From Apiosordaria backusii (Eukaryota; Ascomycota; Sordariomycetes; Sordariales; Lasiosphaeriaceae): a stretch of 64,000 nt of DNA. Numbering within the stretch: the first letter of the stretch is position 1; each line of letters opens with the position of its first letter. The notes below the pieces were generated by a model. The model did not search any database, had not been told where the DNA came from, and was given only the letters and a program-made list of their open reading frames with translations. The DNA lies in assembly GCA_030549205.1 (NCBI GenBank), contig JAUKTV010000011.1:558001-622000 (forward strand). The letters run 5' to 3'. The translations under genes and the position numbers were made by a program. Shown piece after piece: positions 30,012 through 40,900 of the stretch.

Positions 30012-31248
30012 GTCGGTCTGTACCAGATTTCTCTCTTATTTTCCGGGAGATAGATAAGAAATGTTGCGTAGCCGCAACCAAACTTTGGTCAGCGGGCGTC
30101 ACTCGAACGTAGATTATAGTGATTCGCCGGGCATATTTCCTTTTCATTGTATTTGCGCAGTTTTTTCGTTCCTGCCTGTCTGTCCTAGCTTGGCCGTCGT
30201 GCGACCATGGCTTTGTGTTCGTGTGTGTGTGTGTGTGCGTGTGCTCGGCATTGAATAGCGGCGCCTCCCGACACCGGTCTGCCAGAGGTGCGGCCCATAT
30301 ACAGGCGAACAGCGGACGAAGGCAACCTCGGTGAGGAGAACTTGCAGGTTTTTGGTGCTATCAGGCGCAGGGGCGCGGCAGAGAAGTGAGTGGACGACTG
30401 TTTTGGCCGAGCCGTTGTACTGTGCATCCATAGCCATCAATGATACACACATAATGAAACCGTGGTGTTCTTACCTCTTGAACTTTGTCTTTTCGTTTAA
30501 ATCTTCTCCTTGTTGCTTTGTGACGTTTTGGCAGCGTGCCGTGTGGGGGGGGGGCAGGGTAGGAGAGTGGCCAAGTGCTGCTTCCGCCCCAGGTTTCTTC
30601 TTATCCTGGTCATCGTCGTGATCGCTTCGACCATTCCTGAGGGGAAATGGAGGGTGAAAAGAGCTAGCACTTCCTGCGATCAAAAGCGGCCCGGAGCGAA
30701 CCCAGAGATAGAGGGACTCGGCAGGTAAATCCCGCCATGACACGGCGAGCATGGATGTAGGCAGGGGCGGACGACATAGGTTCATGACAAGGGTGCTGGT
30801 AACGCCTGTCTTGTCCTACACATCCGGTGACCGGGAAACCATTGGCAATGCTTTGATAGACAATTAAGGCGTGCTCGAACCTCGCCGGCGTGAAGAAGAG
30901 CGCAACCCAGATTCAGGTTGTCCTACCACCAGAACCACAGTTTTGCCTGGAGGGCAGCCATTTTTGAGTGGCCGCTGGGGTCGCGCAAGCATGAGAAAGC
31001 GGCAGAAAGAGGGGTAGTGCTGAGAGTGCTGTTCGGCAGTGCTCTTCGAATCAAAGGTATCGGCGATAGCTCCTGAGCTGATCATGGTCTCAACGAAAGA
31101 CACAGACGTAGCCCAGGGTCCCAAGAATGGCTCCAGTGTCGAAATTATGTTGTTGACGTGGACATGTTCGGAAATTATGCGTAGCGATAAACTTCTATCA
31201 AGTTTGTAAGTAGACTTGGCATAAGCTTGATAGTGCAACATCTAAGAA

Positions 31249-31368
31249 TGGGACTTGGATTGCCCCCGTGAGGAAGAGTGGGGAGGTGGACAAGTGCCAG
31301 GGATGAGTCTGGGACTTGGATTGCCCCCGTGAGGAAGAGTGGGGAGGTGGACAAGTGCCGGGGATGGG
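31249..31368 (+). repeat. 61 bp tandem duplication
   Basis: The segment beginning gggacttggattgccccc is repeated at an offset of 61 bases (31250 and 31311) and ends ggacaagtgccRgggatg. The copies are nearly identical over about 58 bases, so the duplication is recent. Non-coding. Confidence 0.9.
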
Positions 31369-31976
31369 TACCTTGCTCTTGGCCATCTCGGCTCAGGATG
31401 GTTCTCCTCCTCCTCTCAGACACGATCACCAAATCCGTCGCCACCAGAAAAGACCTCTGGGTTTCCGTCTTCTTGCACATATCTTTTGGCAGTGATAGAT
31501 GCAGCTCGGCCAATGGGTACCCTCCCGTCACCGATGTTGTCCCACTCTCCAGCCACTTTGGGCAAGATAATAAAGGCCGTGGGTGATGGAGATATGCCAG
31601 AGCATTGCAAGCCGTGTGTGGGCTGATTTCAAATACGCCATCATATTATTGGTGAATGAAACTGGATAGATCGCTGCGCAGCTTTCTAGAACTATATTGC
31701 ACGTCAGTGAGCGGCATCGAAAACTGCGTGACATTCACCGTGTGCCGTGTGGCACAGCATGTCGATTCGGATAAGAACAGCGGTTACAAGGCATGAGAGG
31801 CGAAGTGGTACAAAACGAACATCGCATGGCTAGCCGATTCCACAATCCCTGAATTGTACGACCGCAGTCTACCACACCCATAGAAGAGCCTCCCATCCAG
31901 AGATATAGAACATGTGGCGTTGCCAAAGAGGTCGCTGAAAACTCTAACAAATCTCGGAGTGTGCCGTGAAGGTCTA

Positions 31977-32080
31977 CCCGTGCCCAGAGACCGACCCACT
32001 TTTCGGGACCACGCAAGCAGGGCACCCTCAAGTGGGTGGTCACCACCCATTTAGCCAAACCACCCATTTAGCCACTTTTT
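31977..32080 (+). repeat. Left terminal inverted repeat
   Basis: 104 bases matching the reverse complement of 33822-33925 with a single difference (C at 32065 against T in the right copy), which is a CpA to TpA change. An internal direct repeat (acc)acccatttagcca occurs twice near its inner end (32045-32075). Confidence 0.95.
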
Positions 32081-32143
32081 TGAACTATTCGAGCCTTTTC
32101 GCGCCAATTCGACCAAAAACAACGCTTTTTTCACTGTTTAAAA

Positions 32144-33808
32144 ATGGAATCCAATATTTAAGCCGCTCTTCAATATATAGAAGAAAACCCAGATGCGCCA
32201 GTGGTACATATCGCGCAAGAACACGGCCTTGAATGCAGTCAACTTCGCTTACGCCTTAACGGCTACAGACCTTACTTGGGATAACTAACATTCTATTCTT
32301 ATTTAAGCAGCCTAGAACAGGTGGCAATTTACAACTATATCGATTACCTTAATAGTATAAGTCTAACAGTTCGGCCTAAGTTTATTATAGAGGCGGCAAA
32401 CCGGATTCTAACTATAAGGTATAGCCGTACTAAAGCTGCCAATCTACTATATGTTAGTTTAAATTGGACTACCCGGTTTATTAAGCGCTACAGCTACTAT
32501 AAAAGACGCTAAAAAACAATCTACGCTAAACGAAAGACCTTAAAGAACCCTAAGGCTATTAAGGGCTACTTCTAAAAGCTTACCGCCATTATTATAGAGA
32601 ACGGAATTTAGCCTAAGGATATATAGAATATAGATAAGACTAGGTTTTAAATAGAGGTAGGTAAGAACTAGCTTATTATTACCAAATGTAAAAAAGCTTA
32701 TTACTTTACTATTCTTAAGAATAGGGAGTCGGCAATAGTAATTAAGGCTATATCGGCTAATAGGCGATTCTACCTAGCCTTTTTAATATTGGCTGGTTAG
32801 CTTTATATAACCTAATAGTATAAGCAAAAAGAATTGGAACCCGATACTGCGATTACAACCTCGGCCATTAGCTATTTGAACGACGAAATATCTCTTAACT
32901 GGTTAAAGCACTGGGACAAGCATTTAAAGAAGAGCCAAGTAGGTAGAAAGCATCTACTTATTATCGATAAGTATAGATCTTACTATACTATTCAATTTAT
33001 TAAGTACTGTTAAGAAAACGATATAATTCCCTTTAGTTTGCCACTATATCTTACGTATATTCTTCAACCTTTTAATATTATAGTCTTTTAATTGCTTAAG
33101 TACTACTATACTAAGGCTTTGGAAGTATTAATTTATAACAGCATAACGAATATTACTAAGTTAGAATTCCTAGCTATAATTTAAAGGATATGCCGCTAGG
33201 CCTTTAAATATATAACGATTCTTTTAGCTTTTAATAAAACAGGCATTTGGCTGTTGAATCTCTCTATTGTACTTAATAAATTACGTCGAAGAATATAGCC
33301 CCAGACTCCCCCCTTACGACTATACTTTCTACCTTCTTTACCTTTTAATATACCTTAGAACCTTAGGCAGATCTATAAAGTGGCTGATAAGGTATGGAAT
33401 TCTATACCTAAGGATTTTAATAGGAAGCTTGTTAATAATATTAGCCGGCTTATTTGAGGTTTGCTAGTAGCCGCTACTAAGCTAGTCCAAACGAAAAGAG
33501 ACCTGGAAGCTACGAAATTAGCCGCTACAGTTGTAAGAGCTTACCGGATAGTAAAACAGTCATCGCTTTAATTAGGGGGTATATTAATAGTAGCCGAAGG
33601 TAAGGAAATGGTCCGAAGAAAGGAAGACGAAGCTATTACTAAGGCTTGTAAGCTGGTAGAAGCTGCCGAGCTTAGGGTATATAATTTACGTAAGAGAGCT
33701 TAGAAAGAAGCGGCAAAAGAAGTAAGGCTTTGGCGTACTACTGGGAAGCTCTCACTAGCTGAAATTAGCGATGGAAGTGGTGGTTTAAAGCGGTTACGTA
33801 AGTTTTAA
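32144..33808 (+). pseudogene. Transposase relic, Fot1/pogo DDE type
   Basis: One frame of 555 codons from ATG 32144 to TAA 33806-33808. The N-terminus is nearly intact in sense (ALQYIEENPDAPVVHIAQEHG, a psq-type helix-turn-helix) apart from a stop at codon 6. Downstream traces include RPKFIIEAANRILTIRYSRT, a DDE block near NIDKT, HLLIIDKYRSYYTIQFIKYC and LPLYLTYILQPFNIIVF, which correspond to the DDE_1 catalytic core of Fot1-like transposases. About 20 in-frame stops are present, mostly TAA/TAG in place of Gln codons plus one TGA in place of Arg. Acidic core residues are changed (LQPFN where the family has Asp; DKT where it has DET). Not functional. Confidence 0.9.
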
Positions 33809-33821
33809 TACCAAAGGTTCC

Positions 33822-33925
33822 AAAAAGTGGCTAAATAGGTGGTTTGGCTAAATGGGTGGTGACCACCCACTTGAGGGTGCCCTGCTTGCGTGGTCCCGAA
33901 AAGTGGGTCGGTCTCTGGGCACGGG
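33822..33925 (-). repeat. Right terminal inverted repeat
   Basis: Inverted copy of 31977-32080, followed by the TA at 33926-33927. The sole mismatch to the left copy is a transition in RIP context. Confidence 0.95.
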
Positions 33926-35178
33926 TAATGGTTGAGTCGTGGGAGACTCGAGAGGTTGGGTGTCAAGAAAGTCTCGACGAGCATACCCCGCAGAGGCATT
34001 GCGGGGGAGGCGCAAGTTGCTCTATCACAGCAGATGCTCAGAAGGGAGATTCCGAATATGATTGATCAACCTTGGGCCGAAGCAGGCGTTCCTGGTGGAG
34101 GGTGGGAATGAGAAACATGCCGCAAGGACATGGTGTGCGCGCGAGTTTTCCAAGACAATGGCGCTGCAAGGCTTGAGGTGTCTCTCCTTAGATGATCTGA
34201 ACTCTCGTAAAAGACCCGAGCCTTGGCCGAAGTCTGGTACCGCCAGTAATGTAGCAGCCGCATGATCAGGATCCTCACCGGTGAGCCGGGGTGGTTGGTG
34301 CTGATCGTTGAAGCTTGTCAGTATATATCATAAATATGCGTGAATGGGGTGATTGTTCCGACGAGGGCATCGTGATGGAGTGACACGGTTGGTGTTCCAG
34401 GCCAAGAGTGAGATTCCACTATAGCACCCACTATAGCTTTCAAGGCATGAGGGCGGGTCTGGAACCCCTGGCGCAGCGGCGCTTCTGCGCCGGAAGACGC
34501 TGCCATGGTGTTCCGGATCCAATGGCTCGAGTCCCTGAAATGCCATATCAATTTGGATGCTGCCAGTCGGCCACCACCACGTTGCATCCGAGAGGCCGTG
34601 CTTCAGCCAGGGTACGTCTTTGAGTCGCAGCGGCGGTCTAGGGCCTGTGTAGGTACATGTAAACGTCCAATGTTCACTCCCATCTCTTGCTCACCAATAC
34701 CGTAGTCAGGTGGGGTTCCATTGCCGCTGCAGTCTGTAGGCCTCTCGAGTACCTCTCAGGCTCTGGTGCTCACCGGTGCGGATGCCACTCCCGTCTCTTT
34801 TGGGCCACAGGCAGATTCGCAGGTTGGTGTGCTTGGGAATCCATCCATCCCTTCAGGATCTGTGCCAACTGTTGCCCTCAGAGCGAGACAATGTCCAAAG
34901 ATAAATAGCAGGAACCCCGCCCGTAGGAAACACCTCCATCAACACAAGGCAGTCACCTCCTTTCAAGACCCATCAACACAAGGCAGTCACCTCTCAGGTG
35001 AAGCTGTCGCTTGCCACCTCCTTTCAAGATCCATCAACACAAGGCAGTCACCTCTCAGGTAGAGCTGTCACTTGCCACCTCCTTTCCAGATCCATACTTG
35101 GCTACAGAGACGCCGTCTTCACTAGCCCCCTTCTTTCAACAACCAACCCAATACTCGCCAGGCAACTGAACCGGCAAA
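33926..35178. other. Intergenic right of the transposon and Nudix gene promoter
   Basis: 1.25 kb. It holds a tandem repeat at 34937-35095 directly upstream of the Nudix start codon, likely within its promoter or leader. Frames of up to 113 codons show no domain. The 5' portion (33930-34620) has ordinary base composition, so RIP damage did not spread visibly from the element into this flank. Confidence 0.5.
34937..35095 (+). repeat. Tandem repeat of catcaacacaaggcagtcacct in Nudix leader
   Basis: Three copies of catcaacacaaggcagtcacct at 34937, 34971 and 35032 (spacing 34 and 61). The two longer units also share ctcaggtRRagctgtcRcttgccacctcctttc. The last unit ends about 85 bases before the start codon at 35179. 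Confidence 0.9.
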
Positions 35179-35823
35179 ATGGCTCGCGAGTGTGACCAGG
35201 GACTGGACATGGACCAGATCGACGCCGACATGAAGTTCCACCCGGCCCATGAAGTTGGCATATCCTGCGGCACTGTACCGCTTGATCCTGAGTATAAGCA
35301 ACTCCTCATCGTTAAAAACAAGCGCCTGGATATCTACCAACTTCCGAAAGGCAGGAGAGATGTGGAAGAACCCTTATTCGATACCGCTCTCCGCGAGACA
35401 CATGAAGAAACCGGATTCAAGCCTTACCCTCTGGCACTCTTGGTGCCTACCAGAGCACAACTGCCGAGAAGGTTGTTCCCAAACGACGAAAAGCCTCCCA
35501 AAACGGAGATTCTCTCGGATCATGCCAGCAAGGAATTCATCGGGACATGCACCTATCGTGATCCCCAGTCCAGGTCGCCGTCCGACAAGACAGTGTACTT
35601 CTGGACTGTAACAGCAGACTCCACCGCAACACCCGACAGGGACACCCAGGACGAGGGGGAGAATCTGGAACCAAAATGGATCGACATCGACGATGCTGCG
35701 AATTTTCTTCGTTTCCGGGCTGAGATCGAGGCTGTCGAAAAGGCCGTGTCGATCTTTGAAAGGTCTGGGATTGTCTGGGGGGAGAAGTTTGTTCACGGTG
35801 GGAGGCAAGCAACAGTTGTGTGA
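35179..35823 (+). CDS. Nudix hydrolase domain protein
   Basis: Single exon, 214 aa, ATG 35179 in a good context (CAAAATGGC). A complete Nudix box GX5EX7REUXEEXGU is present at about residues 57-79: GRRDVEEPLFDTALRETHEE followed by TGF, with the metal-binding Glu residues intact. Before it come the beta-strands VGISCGTVPLD and QLLIVKNKRLDIYQLPKG. After it come FIGTCTYRD, VYFWTVTADS and EPKWIDIDDAANFL, the usual rest of the fold. Members hydrolyse nucleoside diphosphates linked to another group. The overall form suggests the diadenosine polyphosphate or diphosphoinositol type, but nothing fixes the substrate. It lies alone between a transposon-bearing stretch and a dienelactone hydrolase gene. 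Confidence 0.88.
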   Translation: MARECDQGLDMDQIDADMKFHPAHEVGISCGTVPLDPEYKQLLIVKNKRLDIYQLPKGRRDVEEPLFDTALRETHEETGFKPYPLALLVPTRAQLPRRLFPNDEKPPKTEILSDHASKEFIGTCTYRDPQSRSPSDKTVYFWTVTADSTATPDRDTQDEGENLEPKWIDIDDAANFLRFRAEIEAVEKAVSIFERSGIVWGEKFVHGGRQATVV

Positions 35824-36634
35824 GGTCGGATATCTGTTTCAGGCCTGAAGTCAGCAAAGGTCCGTTGCTTACAAGTGGTTCAAAGAATGACAGAGATGAT
35901 GATGACATGATGAATTTCTCTTGAAAGTCTGAGACCTGAGGGAGGCAGTCTGCGTCGGTTTCCCAACCTATCGTGTTTAGCTAGCTATCTCATTATGACA
36001 GTCTTTACCGCAAGAATGTTACACATTTCGATCGATGACCATGCATGCTTGTGGGAGTTCATCGTATGATTCGTATCCTGTCGTGTCTTCGTCGTGCTCG
36101 AGCGTACGAGAGCAAGTGAAGGTAATCAGGAATTGATTCCGGCCAATGGCGTGTCCAGCCCACGCCCAGCACCAAAATATTCTCGGGAATTGAGTTTCCA
36201 CGTCGGTGGGGCACGAACTGGAGCTTCAAGGCTTCACTGATTGGCCAGTGACTTTCGGCATCTGAAGGTGGGGAAGAACCGTGACATCACAGTGAGTGGA
36301 ATGGTTCACGGCAACAGCGGGCCCTGGGGAAGCTACCCCGCACTTTTCCCCCGAGATAAACGACGACATCATCAATCACGAACCCCCAGCCAACGGCCAC
36401 AATTGTTTGAGAAGAGAAATTCAGAATCAAATCACTCAAGGTATGCCTGCACCAAGCCAGCTCCGTCTCGCAGCCGTCCGGCTCTCCCGTCCAGGCTCTT
36501 ATGCTTATCGTTTATCCAGCAACTCCCAAGCTTTCAAATCAGGTCAACCTCCTATCTGTGCCCGCAGATCGGACTCCTTTAGTAGCACCTTTTCCTCTGT
36601 GAAACAGCTCCAGCAGCAAACCCAAACCGCCAAA
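35824..36634. other. Intergenic and leader of the dienelactone hydrolase gene
   Basis: Contains the 3' end of the Nudix gene and the promoter of the next gene. From 36296 to 36634 the frame of the downstream gene is open and includes an ATG at 36443 (see the next entry); it may instead be a leader with an intron starting GTATGC at 36441. No other feature is seen. Confidence 0.5.
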
Positions 36635-37609
36635 ATGTCCACCATGCAAGCCTCCCACGGCCACAACGAAGCCTGCTGCAACATTCCCCCCGTCGTTTCC
36701 AAGGGCTACTCCCCCAAGGGCACCTACGAGGAAATCGACGGCTTCAAGACCTGTATGTCACACCTCCCTTCTCACCGCCCATCTCCCTACTTCCATACCG
36801 CATATCCCATGTCTCATATTCCATATCTCATGACCCATATCTCATCCCTTGCTTCATACCCCCATACCCGATACACCACCACCAACTAACCCCCCACTAG
36901 ACGTCACCGGCCCCAGCGACGCAACAAAGGGTATCCTAGTAATCTACGACATCTTCGGCTACTTTGAGCAAACCATCCAAGGCGCCGACATCCTCGCCAC
37001 CTCCTCCTCGGAAAAGTACAAAGTTGTCATCCCGGACTGGTTCAAGGGCGAGCCCTGCCCCATCGAGTGGTACCCCCCCAACACGGAAGAGAAGCAAAAG
37101 AACCTCAGCGCCTTCTTTGCCAAGAACCCACCCCCCGATGTAGCTGCTAAACTTCCCGAGTATGTCAAGGCTCTCAAAGAAAAGACCGGGGTGAAGGAGT
37201 GGGCTGTTTTGGGTGTAAGTCCCCCCTCCCTTACGAAAACTCACATGATATATGTGGCTGATGCAAGGGATAGTTTTGCTTCGGCGGCAAGGTCGTCTCC
37301 CTTGTGACCTCGAGTGACTCCAACCCGTTTGTCGTTGCAGCAGAGTGCCACCCTGCCATGATTGACCCCAAGGAGGCGGAGGGAATCAAGATCCCGCTTA
37401 TCTTGCTCGCGTCCAAGGAGGAGCCAGCGGACAAGGTCAAGGAGTTTGAGGCCAAGCTCAAGGTCCCCAAGCACGTCGAGACGTTCACGGACCAGATTCA
37501 CGGGTGGATGGCGGCGAGGGGCGATTTGAGTGATGCGAGGGTCAGGGAGGAGTACATTAGGGGTTACAAGACGGTGTTGGACTTTTTTGCCAAGCATTGG
37601 TCGTCGTGA
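36635..37609 (+). CDS. Dienelactone hydrolase family protein (AIM2-like)
   Basis: Three exons, join(36635..36752, 36901..37214, 37274..37609), 255 aa. Introns are GTATGT...CTAG (148 bp) and GTAAGT...GATAG (59 bp). Splicing rebuilds GFKT|YVTGPSD and WAVLG|FCFGGKVVSL, giving the G-x-C-x-G-G nucleophile elbow. HGWMAARG near the end supplies the His. The usual Asp position reads LLASKEEP, so the acid is not obvious. The alpha/beta-hydrolase core begins GILVIYDIFGYFEQTIQGAD. Fungal members are soluble esterase-like proteins, mostly of unknown substrate. An in-frame ATG at 36443 would add 64 residues (MPAPSQLRLAAVRLSRPGS...) that look like a mitochondrial presequence, so two start sites or two isoforms are possible. 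Confidence 0.88.
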
Positions 37610-37970
37610 GTGGAACTTTTCTGGAATGTTGTTGAAAATATATATATATACCTATATGTAAATAAGATGGAGGCTAAGAGGTGAAGTGAATAGGGGCATG
37701 GATCGCGTCAAGTTGTAAGCTTAGTGTTTGGGATTATGGAGTGATGAATGAATGAGCTGGAAGCTGGGGCATTTATTTTCATTCATTACTTCTGCAAAAT
37801 GACTTTTGAAGTCCGTAGCTTAAACGTTACACAACACCATTTTTGACCCTTTTCCACTCCTCAAAATGCAAATTCAAAGTGCTCGGTTACAATGTATTCA
37901 ACTTCAATCCCCCCGTTTTTTTGTCCTTAAATATTCGCATTATCCCCTTTTTTCAGATCCCTTCCAGATA
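37610..37970. other. Convergent 3' region
   Basis: 361 bases between stops of converging genes. It is AT-rich with (ta)n near 37638-37650 (aaatatatatatatacc) and T runs near 37915, as expected of overlapping 3' UTRs. Nothing else is seen. Confidence 0.6.
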
Positions 37971-40900
37971 TTAAGCCTTCCACTCGTTCTTCCTCCTGAC
38001 AAAGGCACTCCCCCCTAGCTCCGCCGAGTATGGCGATCTTCCACTTCCAGCAGCAATGCCCTGAGGCTCCCTCCTAACCTTAGCACTCCCACCACTATTA
38101 CTACCGCTACCATCACCACCACCACCACCACCTGGACTACTACTAACACTACTACTCCCCGCAGATGAAGAACCCCCATGCAAGCTCTTCTTCAGTCTAT
38201 TCCCCAAACTCAACCTCGCAGCGCTAATCGGCTCATCCCCCTGCACCGGCGGCTTACTCACATACCCCAATCCCATGTTATACCCTATATTCATCGCCGC
38301 GAAAAGCCCGCTCGGCGTCGCGGCCGTGCTCGCCGCACTGGACCCGCTGCTCCCGTTGTTGCTTGCGCTCGTGATGGTAACAGAAGGGATCTGACGGCGA
38401 GAGACGATATTCTCCCAGATGCCGCTCCCGCTCTCACGGTCCGGGTGCGCCGGCGAAGGGTAGGATGGTTCGTCTTCCGAGTTATGCGCGTAAGACCCAG
38501 TGTTGGTCTGCATGCGGCGGAGATTGGGTCGGATCGGCGGACGGGGCGGTTGATCGGGGAGGAGGCCGGATTCAGCTTGGAATTTTGATAGTTCTGTGGG
38601 CGCGGACTTTCGTCTTGATCTGGCGGGGAGAGCTCCGCCGCCTACCCCGACGGCTTTCTTGAGGGAGGCGATAGTTTTCTCCGAGGCGGTCATCACCCTT
38701 GATGCGGGGGTGACCTTTGGAAGGGCGGACACTGGTGGAGGTTTGGGAGGGAATTGGGCAATGGCTGCTTGCAAGGCGCTCCAGGATTCGACTTGCCCAT
38801 TGAAGGCTTCTTCGACGCAGTTGCACTCATCGCCCGCTGGGCATTCTGTTTCGCCCATGGCGAGCCATTCACTCCTACAAGAGGCGTGGGTCACACAGCC
38901 GCAGGAGAGACAAGCTGAGTATAATCCGTCGATGACCCTGAGACAGTAGATGCAGTGGAGCTCGGTTTGGGGGACCTTGGTGCCGTAAGCGTTTTCGGGG
39001 TAGCAGCGGGGGCAGATACCAACTGCGCCGCCTAAGCCGCCGTTGACTACGCGGGTGTACTCGACGGGTTCGAGTTGGATTTCGTGGATGTGGCAGACGC
39101 CGGTGACGTCTAGGCCCCGCCCGGTTGTTGCCAGATCTCGGAATCGTTCGCGTCGCCCGCCGAAGCCCATCTCTGGAGAACCGGCGCCGGTTGGGTAGTG
39201 TCGGGAGCCGTAGGGTGTGGCGTCGAAGTCGTCATAGTCAGAATCATTGCTGTTCCACTTGTTGTGATTATTGTAGAAGCGTTCGTCTTTGAGAACGTTG
39301 AACTTGAGAATCTCGAGGCGTGAGAGGGATTGGCCCCACATCTGGAGCATTTCCGCGTAGGCGTAGCGGTAGTGAGTATAGAGCTCTCTGCGTCGGGGCT
39401 CTATAAGGGGGGTCAACATCCAGCCATCATCGTCAAAAAGCCCTTGATTCTCTGGATCGCACGATACAGCTGTGGGGACCATAGAGTAAATCTCATCTCT
39501 AACACGGTCATCATCTGAGAGAGACGTGCGAGCTGTTCCTGGGGTTTCTGGAGCAGCGAAGGCGCCAAACACGGTCGAGCTGCCCCATAGGAGGGCGCTT
39601 GGGCTGAAGGTGCCGAGGATGGTCTCTGCAGGGCTCAGTCGCTTTCGCACAGGAGGATCTGGCGGTGAGCCAGATACTATGCCAGCGAGCGCTCGTGGTA
39701 AACTGGCGGCAATCGAGGCCACTGTCGAGTTGGCCTTGTAAAAAGATTTGTTATTGGGAGAGGTGGACAAACTCTGTGTCTGTCGAGCCTCTCGGGCATG
39801 ACCCGGTGTAAGCTTGGGTGGTGTTTCTCCGGAAGAGTATGAATGAGCGCCAAACTCAGCGAACATCATGATATCTTCTACCATGGGAGAATCCGAGTAC
39901 CCGGCGGGCGTGTTGGCTATCCTGGGAGTCCCAACAGCTGAGCTTCCCTGGCTCCTGTAGTTCACGTTCCACAGACTAGGATCTGTAGGGAAATACTCGA
40001 GTGAGAATGACGGAGCCTTCATGGGAAGAGGCGTTTCTGGTTGAGTCAGGCGGGGTTCAGCGTCTCCCCATCCGTCTTCATCAAAAGAGTCTCCAAAAAT
40101 GCAGGTAAGCATAGCCAGCATTTGAATATCCGCCATCTTTTCGAAATAGTCAAATAGGTCGTCTATCAAGCCTCGAGCGAGCGGATGACAACCCCATTTG
40201 ACACGGCCAGCCAGGCTGGCCTCGTGTTCGTAATACTTGGACCGAGCCACAGATTCCCTGGCAATCACCAAGACAGACTGTCTTCTGTTGAACTGAAACT
40301 CCAGCGGAATGTCTCTTCGCAACAGGAGAGCAGCATACTTCCATATGTTGGCCAGATCTGAGTAGCCATACTTGTCGGCCACCGCAGCGTTGTGATTGCA
40401 AACATCAGCACCATCGCCGAAAATAGCATACTCCTCCGCCAACTCTTTCTTGGATGGCAAGTATGCCCGGAAATCGTGAATGGAAACAACATTCTTCGCC
40501 CTGCCGCCGGGCCTTCTCCGACTTGTGCTCGTACCTGTGCCTGTACCAGCTCCAGTACCACCGCCGCTGGAACGCACGGAGTCATTGGTGCTGAGAGGCT
40601 TCCGGAAATAACGCCCAGGTTGATACCACAGACTGATCTTGTGCACCGTTGTTGGCTCCGAATCAGTGGATGATGTTGATTCGGTGTCATCTGAATATCC
40701 TGACTGGTCATCGGTTGCCGATGTTTCATCGTGGAACCTATGCTTGGGCGCTGGTGAGTCTTGAGGAAGACGGCCAAACCCATCAAACGTGGGTTCGCCT
40801 TTCTGCTTGTTACTGGAAACATCCGGAGCAGGCAGAGTGAACAATGCTTTTTGCTTGGTTGGAAAGAAGCACACCAGTTTGCCGTCGCTAGAAAATCTGG

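Larger units (their letters stand above)
29271..31976. other. 2.7 kb non-coding stretch with minisatellites, left of the transposon
   Basis: Downstream of isovaleryl-CoA dehydrogenase. It contains several tandem and simple repeats listed separately: a 42-62 bp unit minisatellite, a (GA)n tract (29788-29820), a TAG repeat (29994-30011), a (GT)n tract (30218-30242) and a 61 bp duplication. Many short frames overlap these repeats and none has a domain. The stretch resembles accessory or subtelomere-like filler DNA more than the compact gene regions elsewhere. Confidence 0.5.
31977..33925 (+). mobile_element. RIP-decayed Fot1/pogo-type (Tc1/mariner superfamily) DNA transposon
   Basis: A 1949 bp element bounded by 104 bp terminal inverted repeats (31977-32080 and 33822-33925) and flanked by TA on both sides (31975-31976, 33926-33927), the target duplication of Tc1/mariner/pogo elements. 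The ends begin CCCGTGCCCAGAGACC. Inside is one transposase-length frame of 555 codons (32144-33808) with no net indel but about 20 in-frame stops. It is AT-rich with many TpA, as expected from repeat-induced point mutation. Length and single-frame organisation fit Fot1-like elements, although a 104 bp TIR is longer than that of Fot1 itself. Non-autonomous now. Confidence 0.9.

Noticed and set aside
29788..30242. Microsatellites as a possible CRISPR or structured array
   Set aside because: Simple di- and trinucleotide repeats without spacers; the organism is a fungus.
32321..33467. Short open frames inside the transposon
   Set aside because: They are stop-to-stop fragments of the decayed transposase frame or chance frames, not genes.
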